Source: JBBDXI01 sp040902425
Lineage (GTDB): Bacteria > Planctomycetota > Phycisphaerae > Phycisphaerales > UBA1924
Assembly (NCBI GenBank): GCA_040902425.1
Contig: JBBDXI010000061.1
Location: forward strand, 1-64,000
DNA: 64,000 nucleotides
Direction of reading: 5' to 3'
In this document: piece after piece, positions 14,230 through 21,994 of the stretch
Position numbering within the stretch: position 1 is the stretch's first letter
Layout: every line of letters begins with the position of its first letter
Translations under genes and position numbers: made by a program
The notes under the pieces: generated by a model
What the model was told of the DNA's origin: nothing
What the model saw: only the letters and a program-made list of their open reading frames with translations
The model's database searches: none

Positions 14230-14874
14230 TTAAAAGACTGTCTCGGCGACATCAACAACGGTATGCGGGCTTCCGAACCCAACTGGACCTGACCAGTCTC
14301 TTGTAACAAGGTGCCAACCAAAGCTTGGGGGGACATCGCCGATCAGCTCGTACGGCAGGAAGGCTTCAACGATCGTGCCGTTGATGCTGAATGGGACAGG
14401 GGTCACGATCGCCTCTCCGCCCGTAAGAAGAGGTCTCCTGTCGATCGCGTTTCCCACGAACTCGGTGCCATTCCAGCTAACGTAGACAATGAATTCCGAC
14501 TTTCCAGCGAATCCCGGTGTGGACGGATAACCAATAGGAGATGTAGTGGGGTCTAAGTCGAAGGACCAGTACCACCAAATTTCATTGACTCCAGGTGGTG
14601 GCAGGGGTGGAGCAACGGGTACGGGACCCGCCAGTTCCATGAGCAACTCGAGGTCTCCACTTGCCGTCTTCGTCACCTGGCCCAAAACGATGTCTTGGAA
14701 TGCTGGAGCGTTGCGGAAATAAATGTCGCCAACGGGGTCGAAGACCGTACTGGTCTGGGCGAACACCGTGTTGCTCCGTGCCGGACTCGCGGTGGTTGTC
14801 TCCGCGAGCAAGAGGTTCAGTGCGATGCCCAGCGCTGCGGTCGCAAGGGCCTTGGACATGAATCGAGTTGCCAT
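14230..14874 (-). CDS. Secreted protein of unknown function
   Basis: The 214-residue protein starts at MATRFMSKAL with GAAGGAG a few bases upstream. A signal peptide ends near TTTASPAR. The mature part is probably all-beta: FDPVGDIYFRNAPAFQDI, DLELLMELAGPVP, IWWYWSFDLDP, EFIVYVSWNG, then a C-terminal PYELIGDVPPSFGWHLVT strand pair. It resembles the secreted beta-sandwich proteins that measure or bind ligands in environmental bacteria, but no family is recognised. No PEP-CTERM or dockerin tail is present. GC content is lower than the neighbourhood. It shares leader and first residues with the haloperoxidase-like gene downstream. Confidence 0.75.
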   Translation of the reverse strand: MATRFMSKALATAALGIALNLLLAETTTASPARSNTVFAQTSTVFDPVGDIYFRNAPAFQDIVLGQVTKTASGDLELLMELAGPVPVAPPLPPPGVNEIWWYWSFDLDPTTSPIGYPSTPGFAGKSEFIVYVSWNGTEFVGNAIDRRPLLTGGEAIVTPVPFSINGTIVEAFLPYELIGDVPPSFGWHLVTRDWSGPVGFGSPHTVVDVAETVF

Positions 14875-14972
14875 ACCTTTCTCCTTCTTCGTTGTGGGTT
14901 GCGCTTTCCCGCGCGGCTATAGGGGCGCAGGGACTCTCCGAGATCGGCGCACGCCGATCTGTTTCACGCGGC
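14875..14972 (-). promoter_or_regulatory. 5' leader with hairpin, copy 2 of a duplicated leader
   Basis: Toward the gene: CCGCGTGAAACAGATCGGCG, with the 9-bp hairpin AGATCGGCG/CGCCGATCT (14941-14960), then an AACGAAGAAGGAG ribosome binding region. It matches the leader at 13987-14086 in box, hairpin and order. Beyond it, 14973-15158 shows nothing recognisable. Confidence 0.5.
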
Positions 14973-15158
14973 ACACGATGCCGCTACCGGTCAGAACGCG
15001 GGAGCAGTTTGGTCAGGGCCACGGCTCCGGTGGAGCACGCCCGGATGCGTCGCGTCGGGGAACGGTGCGTCCAGGGACGCGCCGTATCTCGCCACAACCC
15101 TGCCCCCCGCCGGGGCGAAGAGGGGACGCGTCGGCGCGGAGCTGCTCAGCGCTGTGTG

Positions 15159-16082
15159 TCATCCCCCGCCTCCCTTCGCATCGAGCTTCCCCTGCTCGGC
15201 CCGCGCGGCTTCGAGTTTGCTCCGCCACGCTGCGGCCTCGGTCTCGTTGCCCTTGGCCTCGTAGAGCCGGACGAGGCGTTCGAGGGCTTCGAGGATGCGC
15301 ACCTTGCGCTGCGGCGGGATGGCGACCTCGCGTTCCTTCATTCCCCGGTAGCCGTCGAGTAGCAGCCGCTCGGCATCGGCGAGATTGCTCTGGCCCAGCA
15401 GCGCGCCGCCGAGCATCGACTTGGTGTGGAAGGTCCGCCAGTCGTCGGGTGCTCTTGCCTCGCGGGTGGTGAGCGCCTCGCGGATCAGCGGTTCGGCCTC
15501 ATCCCACGCCTTGAGCGTGAGCAGGTGCGGGCCGAACAGGGCCAGTTGCCCGGCCAGTTCGGGGCTGTCCTTGGGCAGTGTGGCGCGTGCGGCGCCGAGC
15601 AACTCCTGTACCAGGGCCATGGCCCTGGCGGTGCTCTCGGGCTTGGATGGGTCGGCGGCTCTGCTGTAGGCGTCGAGTAACTCCACGCCAACCCAGCTCC
15701 GCGGCGAGTGGTGATTCGACGCCCGGTACGCCTCTTCGAGCAGCGGGATGGCCTCGGCGAGTCGGCCCGCATCCCTGTAGTTCGCGCCCAGCTGCGCCAC
15801 GTTCCTGAGCGTGTTGGGGTGCTGCCGCCCGAGTTTCACTTCTTGCGCCTTGAGAACCTCTTCGAACAAGGGGACCGACTTGTCGAGTCTGCCTTGCGAC
15901 CTGTACAGCGCGGCGAGGTTGCCCCTGAATGACAGCAAGTCGGGGTGGTCCGGGCCGTAGGCCTTCTCATAGATCGCTATCACCCGCTTGAAGAGCGGCT
16001 CGGCCTGGGCGAACTCGTCCTGGTAGTAATAGAGCACGGCCAGGCTGTTCAGGCTGTTCGCCACGTCGGGGTGGCCTTCGGC
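15159..16082 (-). pseudogene. 3' part of a TPR-repeat protein (Ser/Thr kinase-TPR type), 5' end lost
   Basis: About 307 codons of TPR repeats begin abruptly at EGHPDVANSLNSLAVLYYYQ and run through NTLRNVAQLGANYRDAGRLA to a DWRTFHTKSMLGGALLGQ segment. The C-terminus has PPQRKVRILEALERLVRLYE and AAAWRSKLEAARAEQGKLD. This C-terminal layout is typical of planctomycete Ser/Thr protein kinases with TPR tails, whose kinase domain would lie upstream. Here the sequence upstream of 16082 instead codes, on the other strand, for the end of a different protein. A start within the frame at 16223 gives 47 meaningless residues. It is therefore a beheaded gene. Confidence 0.7.
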
Positions 16083-16319
16083 TGGTTTCACGGCGAGAAC
16101 AACCTCGGGCAGCCGCTGGCCGATGTGCGCTCGGGCGCCTGCTGCGACGGCCTGCAGCTCTCGGGCGTCAACCGCAACCAGGGCGCGGAGTCGACGCTCG
16201 CGTATCTCTGGACGGAGCTTCATTTCCGCCAGTCGCAGGGCGTCAACTCATCGCCCACCCCGCCGCCCGAACGGCGGACCCTCCATATCAAGGCGGAGGA
16301 AACCGCTCATGCGGGCTAG
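16083..16319 (+). pseudogene. 3' end of a glycosyltransferase-associated protein, 5' part lost
   Basis: The last 78 codons read WFHGENNLGQPLADVRSGAC, CDGLQLSGVNRNQGAESTLA and YLWTELHFRQ. This W-F-x-G-x-N, C-C-D-G-L and N-x-N-Q-G-A-E-S-T layout is the characteristic C-terminal end of large bacterial GT4-type glycosyltransferases. These commonly stand upstream of GH130 genes, and a GH130 gene follows here after 49 bases. The homology starts exactly where the TPR homology on the other strand ends (16082/16083). The gene is a truncated remnant and is not expected to be functional. Confidence 0.7.
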
Positions 16320-16368
16320 CGCCACGACTTCGACGCGGCACCGCCGCAACCACTCATAAGGAACTCGA

Positions 16369-17352
16369 ATGCTCCCAGAATCCAAGGCGTCCGGTGTCTA
16401 CGCCGAACTGTTCCACCGCCACCCGGACAACCCGATCCTTACCGCCCGCGACTGGCCCTATCCGGCCCACACCGTGTTCAACGCGGGGGCGTGCCAGGTG
16501 AACGACGAGACCATCCTGCTCGTGCGCGTCGAGGATCGTCGCGGCCACTCGCACCTGACCGTGGCGCGGAGCACCGACGGCGTCTCCGACTGGCGGATCG
16601 ACGCCAGCCCCAGCTTCGTTCCCGATCCGAAGACGCACACGGAGGAGGCCTGGGGTGTGGAAGACCCGCGTTTGACGTGGGTGGAGGACCGCAAGGAGTG
16701 GATTATCGCCTACACGGCGTATTCGCCCAGCGGGCCCCTGGTGTCCCTGGCGCGGACGAGGGACTTCGTGACGTTCTCCCGGCTCGGCCCGGTGATGCCG
16801 CCCGAGGACAAGGACGCCGCGCTCTTTCCCCGGCGCTTCGGCAACCGCTACGCGATGATCCACCGGCCCGTGTCGGCCGGGAGCTCCGGGGCGCACATCT
16901 GGCTCTCGTTCTCGCCGGACCTGATCCACTGGGGCGACCACCACATCCTGCTGCACGCTCGCCGCGGCGCCTGGTGGGACGCCAATAAGATCGGGCTCAG
17001 CCCGCCTCCCTTGGAGACCCCCGAGGGGTGGCTGATCCTGTACCACGGGGTCCGGCACACCCCCGGCGGGTGCCTGTACCGCCTCGGTCTTGCCCTGCTC
17101 GACCTGGAGGACCCCCGGCGTGTGCTGCGACGGAGCGACGACTGGATCTTCGCCCCCGAGATGCCGTACGAGCGCCAGGGGGACGTCAACAACGTGGTCT
17201 TCCCGTGCGGCTGGATTCTCGACGAGGTGACCGGCGTGATCCGCGTGTATTACGGCGGCGCGGACTCGTGCATCGCGCTCGCGGAGGCGCAGGTGTCCGA
17301 CCTGCTCAGCTACCTCAAGATGTGCCCGGCACCCCGCGAGGGGCAGGCCTGA
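16369..17352 (+). CDS. GH130 family glycoside phosphorylase/hydrolase
   Basis: The 327-residue protein starts at MLPESKASGV after AAGGAA. It is a complete GH130 five-bladed propeller enzyme: HPDNPILTARDWPYPAHTVF, NAGACQ, LLVRVEDRRGHSHL, WGVEDPRLTW with the catalytic Asp at position 99, then RFGNRYAMIHRP, WWDANKIGLSPPP and YHGVRH with the phosphate/sugar-binding residues. The family performs phosphorolysis or hydrolysis of beta-mannosides; substrate cannot be set from sequence. It has no signal peptide and is expected in the cytoplasm. The upstream glycosyltransferase remnant shows that the usual GT-GH130 operon has been broken, so the gene may now lack its promoter. Confidence 0.9.
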   Translation: MLPESKASGVYAELFHRHPDNPILTARDWPYPAHTVFNAGACQVNDETILLVRVEDRRGHSHLTVARSTDGVSDWRIDASPSFVPDPKTHTEEAWGVEDPRLTWVEDRKEWIIAYTAYSPSGPLVSLARTRDFVTFSRLGPVMPPEDKDAALFPRRFGNRYAMIHRPVSAGSSGAHIWLSFSPDLIHWGDHHILLHARRGAWWDANKIGLSPPPLETPEGWLILYHGVRHTPGGCLYRLGLALLDLEDPRRVLRRSDDWIFAPEMPYERQGDVNNVVFPCGWILDEVTGVIRVYYGGADSCIALAEAQVSDLLSYLKMCPAPREGQA

Positions 17353-17380
17353 CGGAGTCACCCCTGGCGCCGTTCCTGGG

Positions 17381-18745
17381 TTACGGAAACGCGACCCTCT
17401 CCCCCGCCCTCACCTGCGCGGCCCCGTAGCTGACGTGGTGCACGATCTCCCCGCCGGGGCTGAGCAGCGAGACCTCGTCCCCGTCGTTGTTGAGCGGGAG
17501 GATGCCCGCCGGCAGCGTGATGGTCACCCGCGCCTGGGCCTCGATATTGCCGGTGAGGACGTGGGTGTTGCCCGCCCGGTCGCGGAGCTTCCAGCCGCTG
17601 AGGCTCGTCGAGCCGCCGCTGTTGGCCAGCACGACCACTTCATTCCCGCGGTCCTCGCCGGCCGGGTCCGGCAGCAGCTCCACGATCGTGATCTGCGAGG
17701 CCGGGACGGGCAGGGGCTGCGGCGCCGAGCCCCCGATGACGAAGTCCGCGTACACGGGCAGGTGGTCGGAGGCGGCGTTCTGCCCGCCCACCACCGCGCA
17801 GGGGTCGTCGAAGACGGTGACCGAGCCGGCCACGTACTGCGTGCCCATCGAGACGGGGATCAGGATCTGGTCGAAGAGGATGGGCGAGACGCCCCCCGGC
17901 CCGCCCCGCTCGGCGTTGTTCCTCTGGCGGCTCCCCGCCTTGACGGTGTTGATCTTCCCGTTGGCGACCGCGGTGGCCTTCAGCCCCCAGCTGACCCGGT
18001 CCTGGACCACCAGGTCCTCCGTCAGGTTGAGCAGGAAGGGGCCGGCGATCTCCTCCGGGCCGGCGGGGGCGTTGGGCATCCCCATCTCGAGGATGTTCAT
18101 GGAGGCGTCGTCCGGGTTGTCGTTCATGTCCCCGAGCAGGACGTACCGCTTCCCGTCGAACCGCTGCTCCAGGACCGAGATGATCGCCCGGGCGGCCTCC
18201 TCGCGGCGGGGGTCCGTGCCGGCGCGGTCGCTGGAGCGGTTGGCGCCCGACCGCGCCTTGGCGTGGTGCACCATGACGAACAGGTGCTCCGCCTCCCCCG
18301 GTATCTCGACGGGGATACAGAGCAGGTCGCGGCGGTCGGGGAAGCCGCTGTTGTTGGCCGTCCCGGGGAACAGGAAGTGCTCGTCCTCGGCGTCGAGGTT
18401 CGGGCCCAGCCCCCTGGCCCGCAGCGGCCGGCGGACCGCCAGGGCCACATCCTGGTTCCTGCCGCTCTGGTCGTCGATGACGAGGTCTCACTGGGCGGGG
18501 TCGAAGAGCGTCTCCAGGGCGGCCCGGTCGTCGATCTCCTGGAGGCCGATGATGTCGGCGTCCAGGGCCGCCACCACCTGCCTCAGGTTGGCCAGCCGCT
18601 CGTCGCCGACCGAGGCGTTGAAGAACCGGATGTTGTACGTGGCGACCCGGACCGGCTGCTGGGCGATCGCCAGCGACGCGGCGACCAAGAGCGCGATGAG
18701 CGCGGCGACGTACCCGGGCTTGGAGCGGGAGGGGAGGGCCGGCAT
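17381..18745 (-). pseudogene. Secreted endonuclease/exonuclease/phosphatase-family protein with lamin-tail domain, interrupted by one in-frame UGA
   Basis: The first 85 codons (start MPALPSRSKPG, signal peptide to AIAQQP, ATYNIRFFN and the catalytic-type LQE with Glu70) end at TGA 18490-18488. The same frame then continues without another stop as DLVIDDQSGRNQDVALAVRR through HHAKAR, LGDMNDNPDD and SDHLPVYADF, completing the phosphatase-like fold. A lamin-tail-like domain follows (ITIVELLPDPAGEDRGNE, LSGWKLRDRAG). In relatives the interrupted position is often an aromatic residue before the D/E-LVIDD strand, so a TGG to TGA change is likely. It is either a recent pseudogene, a sequencing error or UGA readthrough. 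A product of 454 residues would otherwise be a secreted phosphodiesterase/nuclease. Confidence 0.85.
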
Positions 18746-18905
18746 GGGGGACCTCGTCGTGTAGGACCGGCGACCGGGGGACGGATGCCGCGGGCGCTCA
18801 TGCTACCACAGCGGCTGGGGCGCACAAGTGCCGCAGGTCTGCGGAGGGGGTGCGCAGATCTGTGGAACACCCGCGACGGAAGTGCGGGCTGCCGGACACG
18901 GGCAT

Positions 18906-19178
18906 TCAGCCCTGTGGTGCGCAGAGATACTCGACCGCCCAATCCAACACCGAGCTGGCGAATCGGCCCGCGACGGTGGCACTGGTTGCCGATGGTCCGG
19001 CGTCAATCACGGCTTTGGACCACAGCGCCGAAGCGACCATCGTCGCCTGCTCCGAAACCTCCTGCACCTCCGATGATGACTGGAACTTCCGGCCGCGGTC
19101 CTCTGCCCTCTTGATGATCGTGCAAATGACAGTCTGATGACCCCAGTCCTGATACTGTTTCACCACATCGGAACCCAA
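18906..19178 (-). CDS. Small hypothetical protein, 90 aa, TTG start
   Basis: The TTG start at 19178 is chosen because a perfect AGGAGG lies five bases upstream, overlapping the TAG stop of the preceding gene. The protein (GSDVVKQYQDWGHQTVICTI, KRAEDRGRKFQSSSEVQ, then SALWSKAVIDAGPSATSATV) is probably helical and has no recognised family. It ends nine bases after the HARE-HTH gene in the same direction, so the two are almost certainly translated from one message. Base composition is less GC-rich than core genes. A partner role with the DNA-binding neighbour is possible but unproven. Confidence 0.6.
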   Translation of the reverse strand: MGSDVVKQYQDWGHQTVICTIIKRAEDRGRKFQSSSEVQEVSEQATMVASALWSKAVIDAGPSATSATVAGRFASSVLDWAVEYLCAPQG

Positions 19179-19187
19179 CCGCGCCTC

Positions 19188-19580
19188 CTATCGGGCCGTG
19201 TACCGCCCCCGCCCCACCCTCTTGAACGGCCCCTTGATCAGGGCGATGTTGACCTGGGTGCGGAAGTTCGAGGAGGTCGTGCGGTAGCCGCCCCGCTTGA
19301 CCGCGGCCATCGCCTCCTCGACGCCCATGGTCTTGCTGCCGATCGCCTTGGCCAGCGTCTCGGTGAGGGTCAGCTTGTTCTTGAAGCGGCGGCCTCCACC
19401 GCCCCGGCGACCGGGGCGGCCGTTGAGGCTCCCGCCCGCCGCGCGGATCTGCTCATCCAGCCTGGCGATCCTGGCGGCCAGGGTGTCCCGTCGCCGCTGA
19501 AGGCGGCCCACGGAGCGGCCGCGGCGGCGGATTTCGCGTTCGAGCTGGGCGACGGTCAGGCGGGCGAGTCCTCGGGGCAT
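19188..19580 (-). CDS. Coiled-coil plus HARE-HTH-type winged-helix protein
   Basis: The 130-residue protein starts at MPRGLARLTV with GGAG upstream. Residues 8-50 form a basic coiled coil (LEREIRRRGRSVGRLQRRRD, LAARIARLDEQIRAA). After a glycine/arginine linker, residues 70-130 form a winged helix of HARE-HTH type: KLTLTETLAKAIGSKTMGVE, AMAAVKRGGYRTTSSNFRTQ and a VGRGRYTAR end. Similar short proteins are numerous in Planctomycetota and are presumed to bind DNA or chromatin. It may be an accessory-element regulator. The protein at the left edge of the window probably carries a related domain. An upstream extension to 19751 has no support. Confidence 0.75.
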   Translation of the reverse strand: MPRGLARLTVAQLEREIRRRGRSVGRLQRRRDTLAARIARLDEQIRAAGGSLNGRPGRRGGGGRRFKNKLTLTETLAKAIGSKTMGVEEAMAAVKRGGYRTTSSNFRTQVNIALIKGPFKRVGRGRYTAR

Positions 19581-19662
19581 GGGCAGGTCTCCAGTCCCCC
19601 GAGCGTACCGAATGGCACAAAGTTGTGCCGCGGGGCACAGAATTGAGTCGTCGGCCCGGTTG

Positions 19663-20235
19663 TCAACGGGGCCTGGAGCGCCTTGCGGCGAGCACTCCTG
19701 CGACGGACAGGAGCGCGAGCGCCCCGGGCGCGGGGATGATGGCCAGACCATGGAGCCCTGGCGGCTGCGGTGCCATGAAGGTCAACGTCGGCGTGCCCGA
19801 GAGGGTCAGGCGCCAAAGCTGCCCGCCGCTGACGTGCGCCACGCTCAAGAAAAGCGAGTCCGTGGTCTGGTCGTATTCCAAACCCCTCCAGTTGGCCGCG
19901 GGAAGGGTGATCGGGAGCGGTGTCGCGGCGAAGGTCACGGGATCGAGCGACAGCACCAGCCCGCCGAGGCGGGGCAGCGCGTACAGGCGATCCCTGGACG
20001 CCGAGTAGGCGAGGCCCTCGATGCCGTTCCAGTTGCCGAACGTGACCACGTTGCTGAGCGCCCCCGTGGTCCGGCTGACTTCGGCGATCTGACTGGCCGT
20101 GGTGTTGAAGCCGCTGGAAACCAGAAGGCGATCGCGGAGCGTGTCGTAGGCGAGGCCGTAGGGCTCCACGAAGCCGGTCATCGGGCCGATGGGCGTGCTC
20201 GTGCCATTTAAGTGAAGGCCATTGTCGCCCGCTGG
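19663..20235 (-). pseudogene. PEP-CTERM-type secreted protein, 5' end lost
   Basis: About 190 codons encode beta-propeller-like strands (GFVEPYGLAYDTLRDRLLVS, GLAYSASRDRLYALPRLGG, RGLEYDQTTDSLFLSVAH) and a PEP-CTERM-like end, IPAPGALALLSVAGVLAA plus RRSRPR. No signal peptide or start can be found; homology-like sequence begins around DNGLHLNGTS and upstream the frame becomes antisense to the recombinase. The gene was therefore cut at its 5' end near 20235, probably when the recombinase-bearing segment was joined. The intact protein would have been sorted to the cell surface. Confidence 0.6.
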
Positions 20236-20332
20236 CTTGAGGTCCCCCCGACGGAAGTTCTGAAGGGACTTGCCTAGCGGCTGCATGGCGGCGCTGAGTG
20301 TCCCGCCCCGAGCGGGCAACGGAGTACGGCAG

Positions 20333-21994
20333 ATGCGGGTCGTCGCGCTGTTCAGGGTGAGCACCGAGAAGCAGGCGAGCGAGGGCGCCTCGCTGGCCGC
20401 GCAGGAGCGCGCGTACGACGAACTGGCCCTGCGGAACGGATGGGAGACCGTCGGGCGGTTCAAGGGCCACGAGTCGGCCACGCAGGCGGCGAAGGACCGC
20501 CTGGTCCTCCAGCGGGTTCTCGCCTGTGTCCGCGAGCAGTCCCCCGACGCCGTCTACGTCCACGAGCAGAGCCGGCTCACCCGCGGCGACGAGCTGGAGG
20601 TCGCCATGCTCCTGCGCGAGCTGCGGGAGCGGAAGGCCAAGATCATCGTCCACGGGGTGGTGCGCGACCTCGGCTCGATCGACGAGCGGTTCATGGTGGG
20701 CATCCAGAGCCTGGTGGACCGGGCCGAGAGCGAGAGGATCAAGGAGCGGCTGGGCAGGGGGAAGCGCGAGCGGGCGCGCCAGGGGAAGCGAGCCTCGGGC
20801 GCGGCCCCCTTCGGCTACCGCAACCCGCCACGGGGCGAGGCCAACCGCGGCACGCTCCAAGTCGTCCACGAGGAAGCGGTGGTCGTGAAGCGGCTGTTCG
20901 CCCTGTCTTCGTCCGGCCAGGGGCCCCGCGCCGTCGCGGACGCCCTCAACGAGGCCGGCCTGCGGGCCCCCCGCGGCGGCGCGTGGGGGAAGACCTCGGT
21001 GGAGCGCGTGCTCAACAACCCTGCCTACCTCGGCATGTCCGCCTCCAACGTCTGGGTGCGGCAGCCCGGGAAGGCACGAGTGTTCAAGCTCGACCTGAAG
21101 GCCGAGGGGGCCCAGATCGTCGAGGACGCCCACGCAGCCATCATCGACCGGGCGACGTGGGGCGCGGTGCAGGGGCGGGCCAAGCTCCCCCGGACGAAGG
21201 TGCCCCGGATGCTGTCCGGCCTGCTGTGGGTCAGCGGCATGGCCTACACCGGCGACAGCAGCCGCAACGGGACGTTCTACCGGCCCGGCCGCGGGACCAG
21301 GGGCCACCCGTGGCTGGACTGCAAGGACACCGACGAGGCGGTCTGGCGCGCCTTCGCCTCCCTCGCCACCGGCGAGGCGTTCGTCCGCCGCATCATGGAG
21401 CAGGCCCAGAGCCCCCACGAGCGGCTGGTGCTCACGCAGGAGGCCGAGTACCTGGAGGGCGAGATCGCCAAGTCCAGCCGCCGGCTGGACAACCTCGTCA
21501 ACATGCGGGCGGAGGGCGAGATCGACAAGGCCACCTTCCTCGCCAAGAGCGAGGCCGAGCGGATGGGCGTCGAGGCCAAGGCCGCCGAGCTATCTGGGAT
21601 CCGCTCGAAGCTGGCCGGAGCCGACTGGGCGGTCGCGGCGCGCGTGGCCAAAGCCGTTCAGTTGCTCCTGGCGGGAAGCCAGCGCCTCACGACCGACCAG
21701 CGGCGGCAGCTCCTCCGCTCCCTTGTCCGGCGCGTGGACGTGACCCCCGAGCCCACCGGCGCGCTCCAGCGCCGCAACGCGGGCGGGCTCCTGGCGGGCT
21801 CTGGCGGGCCGCGGTGGCGCGTCGGGCGGGTGGACCTCCAGCTTGCCCTTCCGGCGACCGAGCCCAACGGCGGGCCCTACGGGGCCGACGAGCCGCAAGC
21901 GGCCGATTCACCGGGGGATATGGAAGGCTACCGCGACTGGCAGTGGGCCACAACGCCATCATGCTGGGCCCGGCGGGGACCGGCAAGTCGATGA
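20333..21994 (+). CDS. Large serine recombinase (integrase)
   Basis: The 553-residue protein starts at MRVVALFRVSTEKQ after GGAG. Ser10 (F-R-V-S-T) is the nucleophile. The resolvase domain covers residues 1-145 (QSRLTRGDELEVAMLLREL, then AESERIKERLGRGKRERARQ). The recombinase domain follows (PFGYRNPPRG, ALNEAGLRAPRGGAWGKTSV, LNNPAYLG). The zinc-ribbon position (MLSGLLWVSGMAYTGDSS) lacks the usual C-x-x-C pairs. A coiled coil (ERLVLTQEAEYLEGEIAKSS) and a basic C-terminus come next. The frame runs through the proposed attachment junction into comM sequence, so its last 15 or so residues are probably not native. It would catalyse site-specific integration/excision of the element. Confidence 0.88.
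   Translation: MRVVALFRVSTEKQASEGASLAAQERAYDELALRNGWETVGRFKGHESATQAAKDRLVLQRVLACVREQSPDAVYVHEQSRLTRGDELEVAMLLRELRERKAKIIVHGVVRDLGSIDERFMVGIQSLVDRAESERIKERLGRGKRERARQGKRASGAAPFGYRNPPRGEANRGTLQVVHEEAVVVKRLFALSSSGQGPRAVADALNEAGLRAPRGGAWGKTSVERVLNNPAYLGMSASNVWVRQPGKARVFKLDLKAEGAQIVEDAHAAIIDRATWGAVQGRAKLPRTKVPRMLSGLLWVSGMAYTGDSSRNGTFYRPGRGTRGHPWLDCKDTDEAVWRAFASLATGEAFVRRIMEQAQSPHERLVLTQEAEYLEGEIAKSSRRLDNLVNMRAEGEIDKATFLAKSEAERMGVEAKAAELSGIRSKLAGADWAVAARVAKAVQLLLAGSQRLTTDQRRQLLRSLVRRVDVTPEPTGALQRRNAGGLLAGSGGPRWRVGRVDLQLALPATEPNGGPYGADEPQAADSPGDMEGYRDWQWATTPSCWARRGPASR
21930..21950 (+). other. Proposed attachment junction (right end of integrated element) inside comM
   Basis: Recombinase-side sequence changes to comM coding sequence at GCAGTGGGCCACAACGCC (GHNAIM in the comM frame). 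Large serine integrases place their attachment site beside their own gene, and comM is a known insertion site for mobile islands. The exact core dinucleotide cannot be fixed without the left junction or an empty site. Confidence 0.6.

Noticed and set aside
13987..14972. Leader hairpins considered as a known riboswitch (for example cyclic di-GMP)
   Set aside because: No conserved riboswitch core could be recognised; only a simple hairpin and a short shared box are present.
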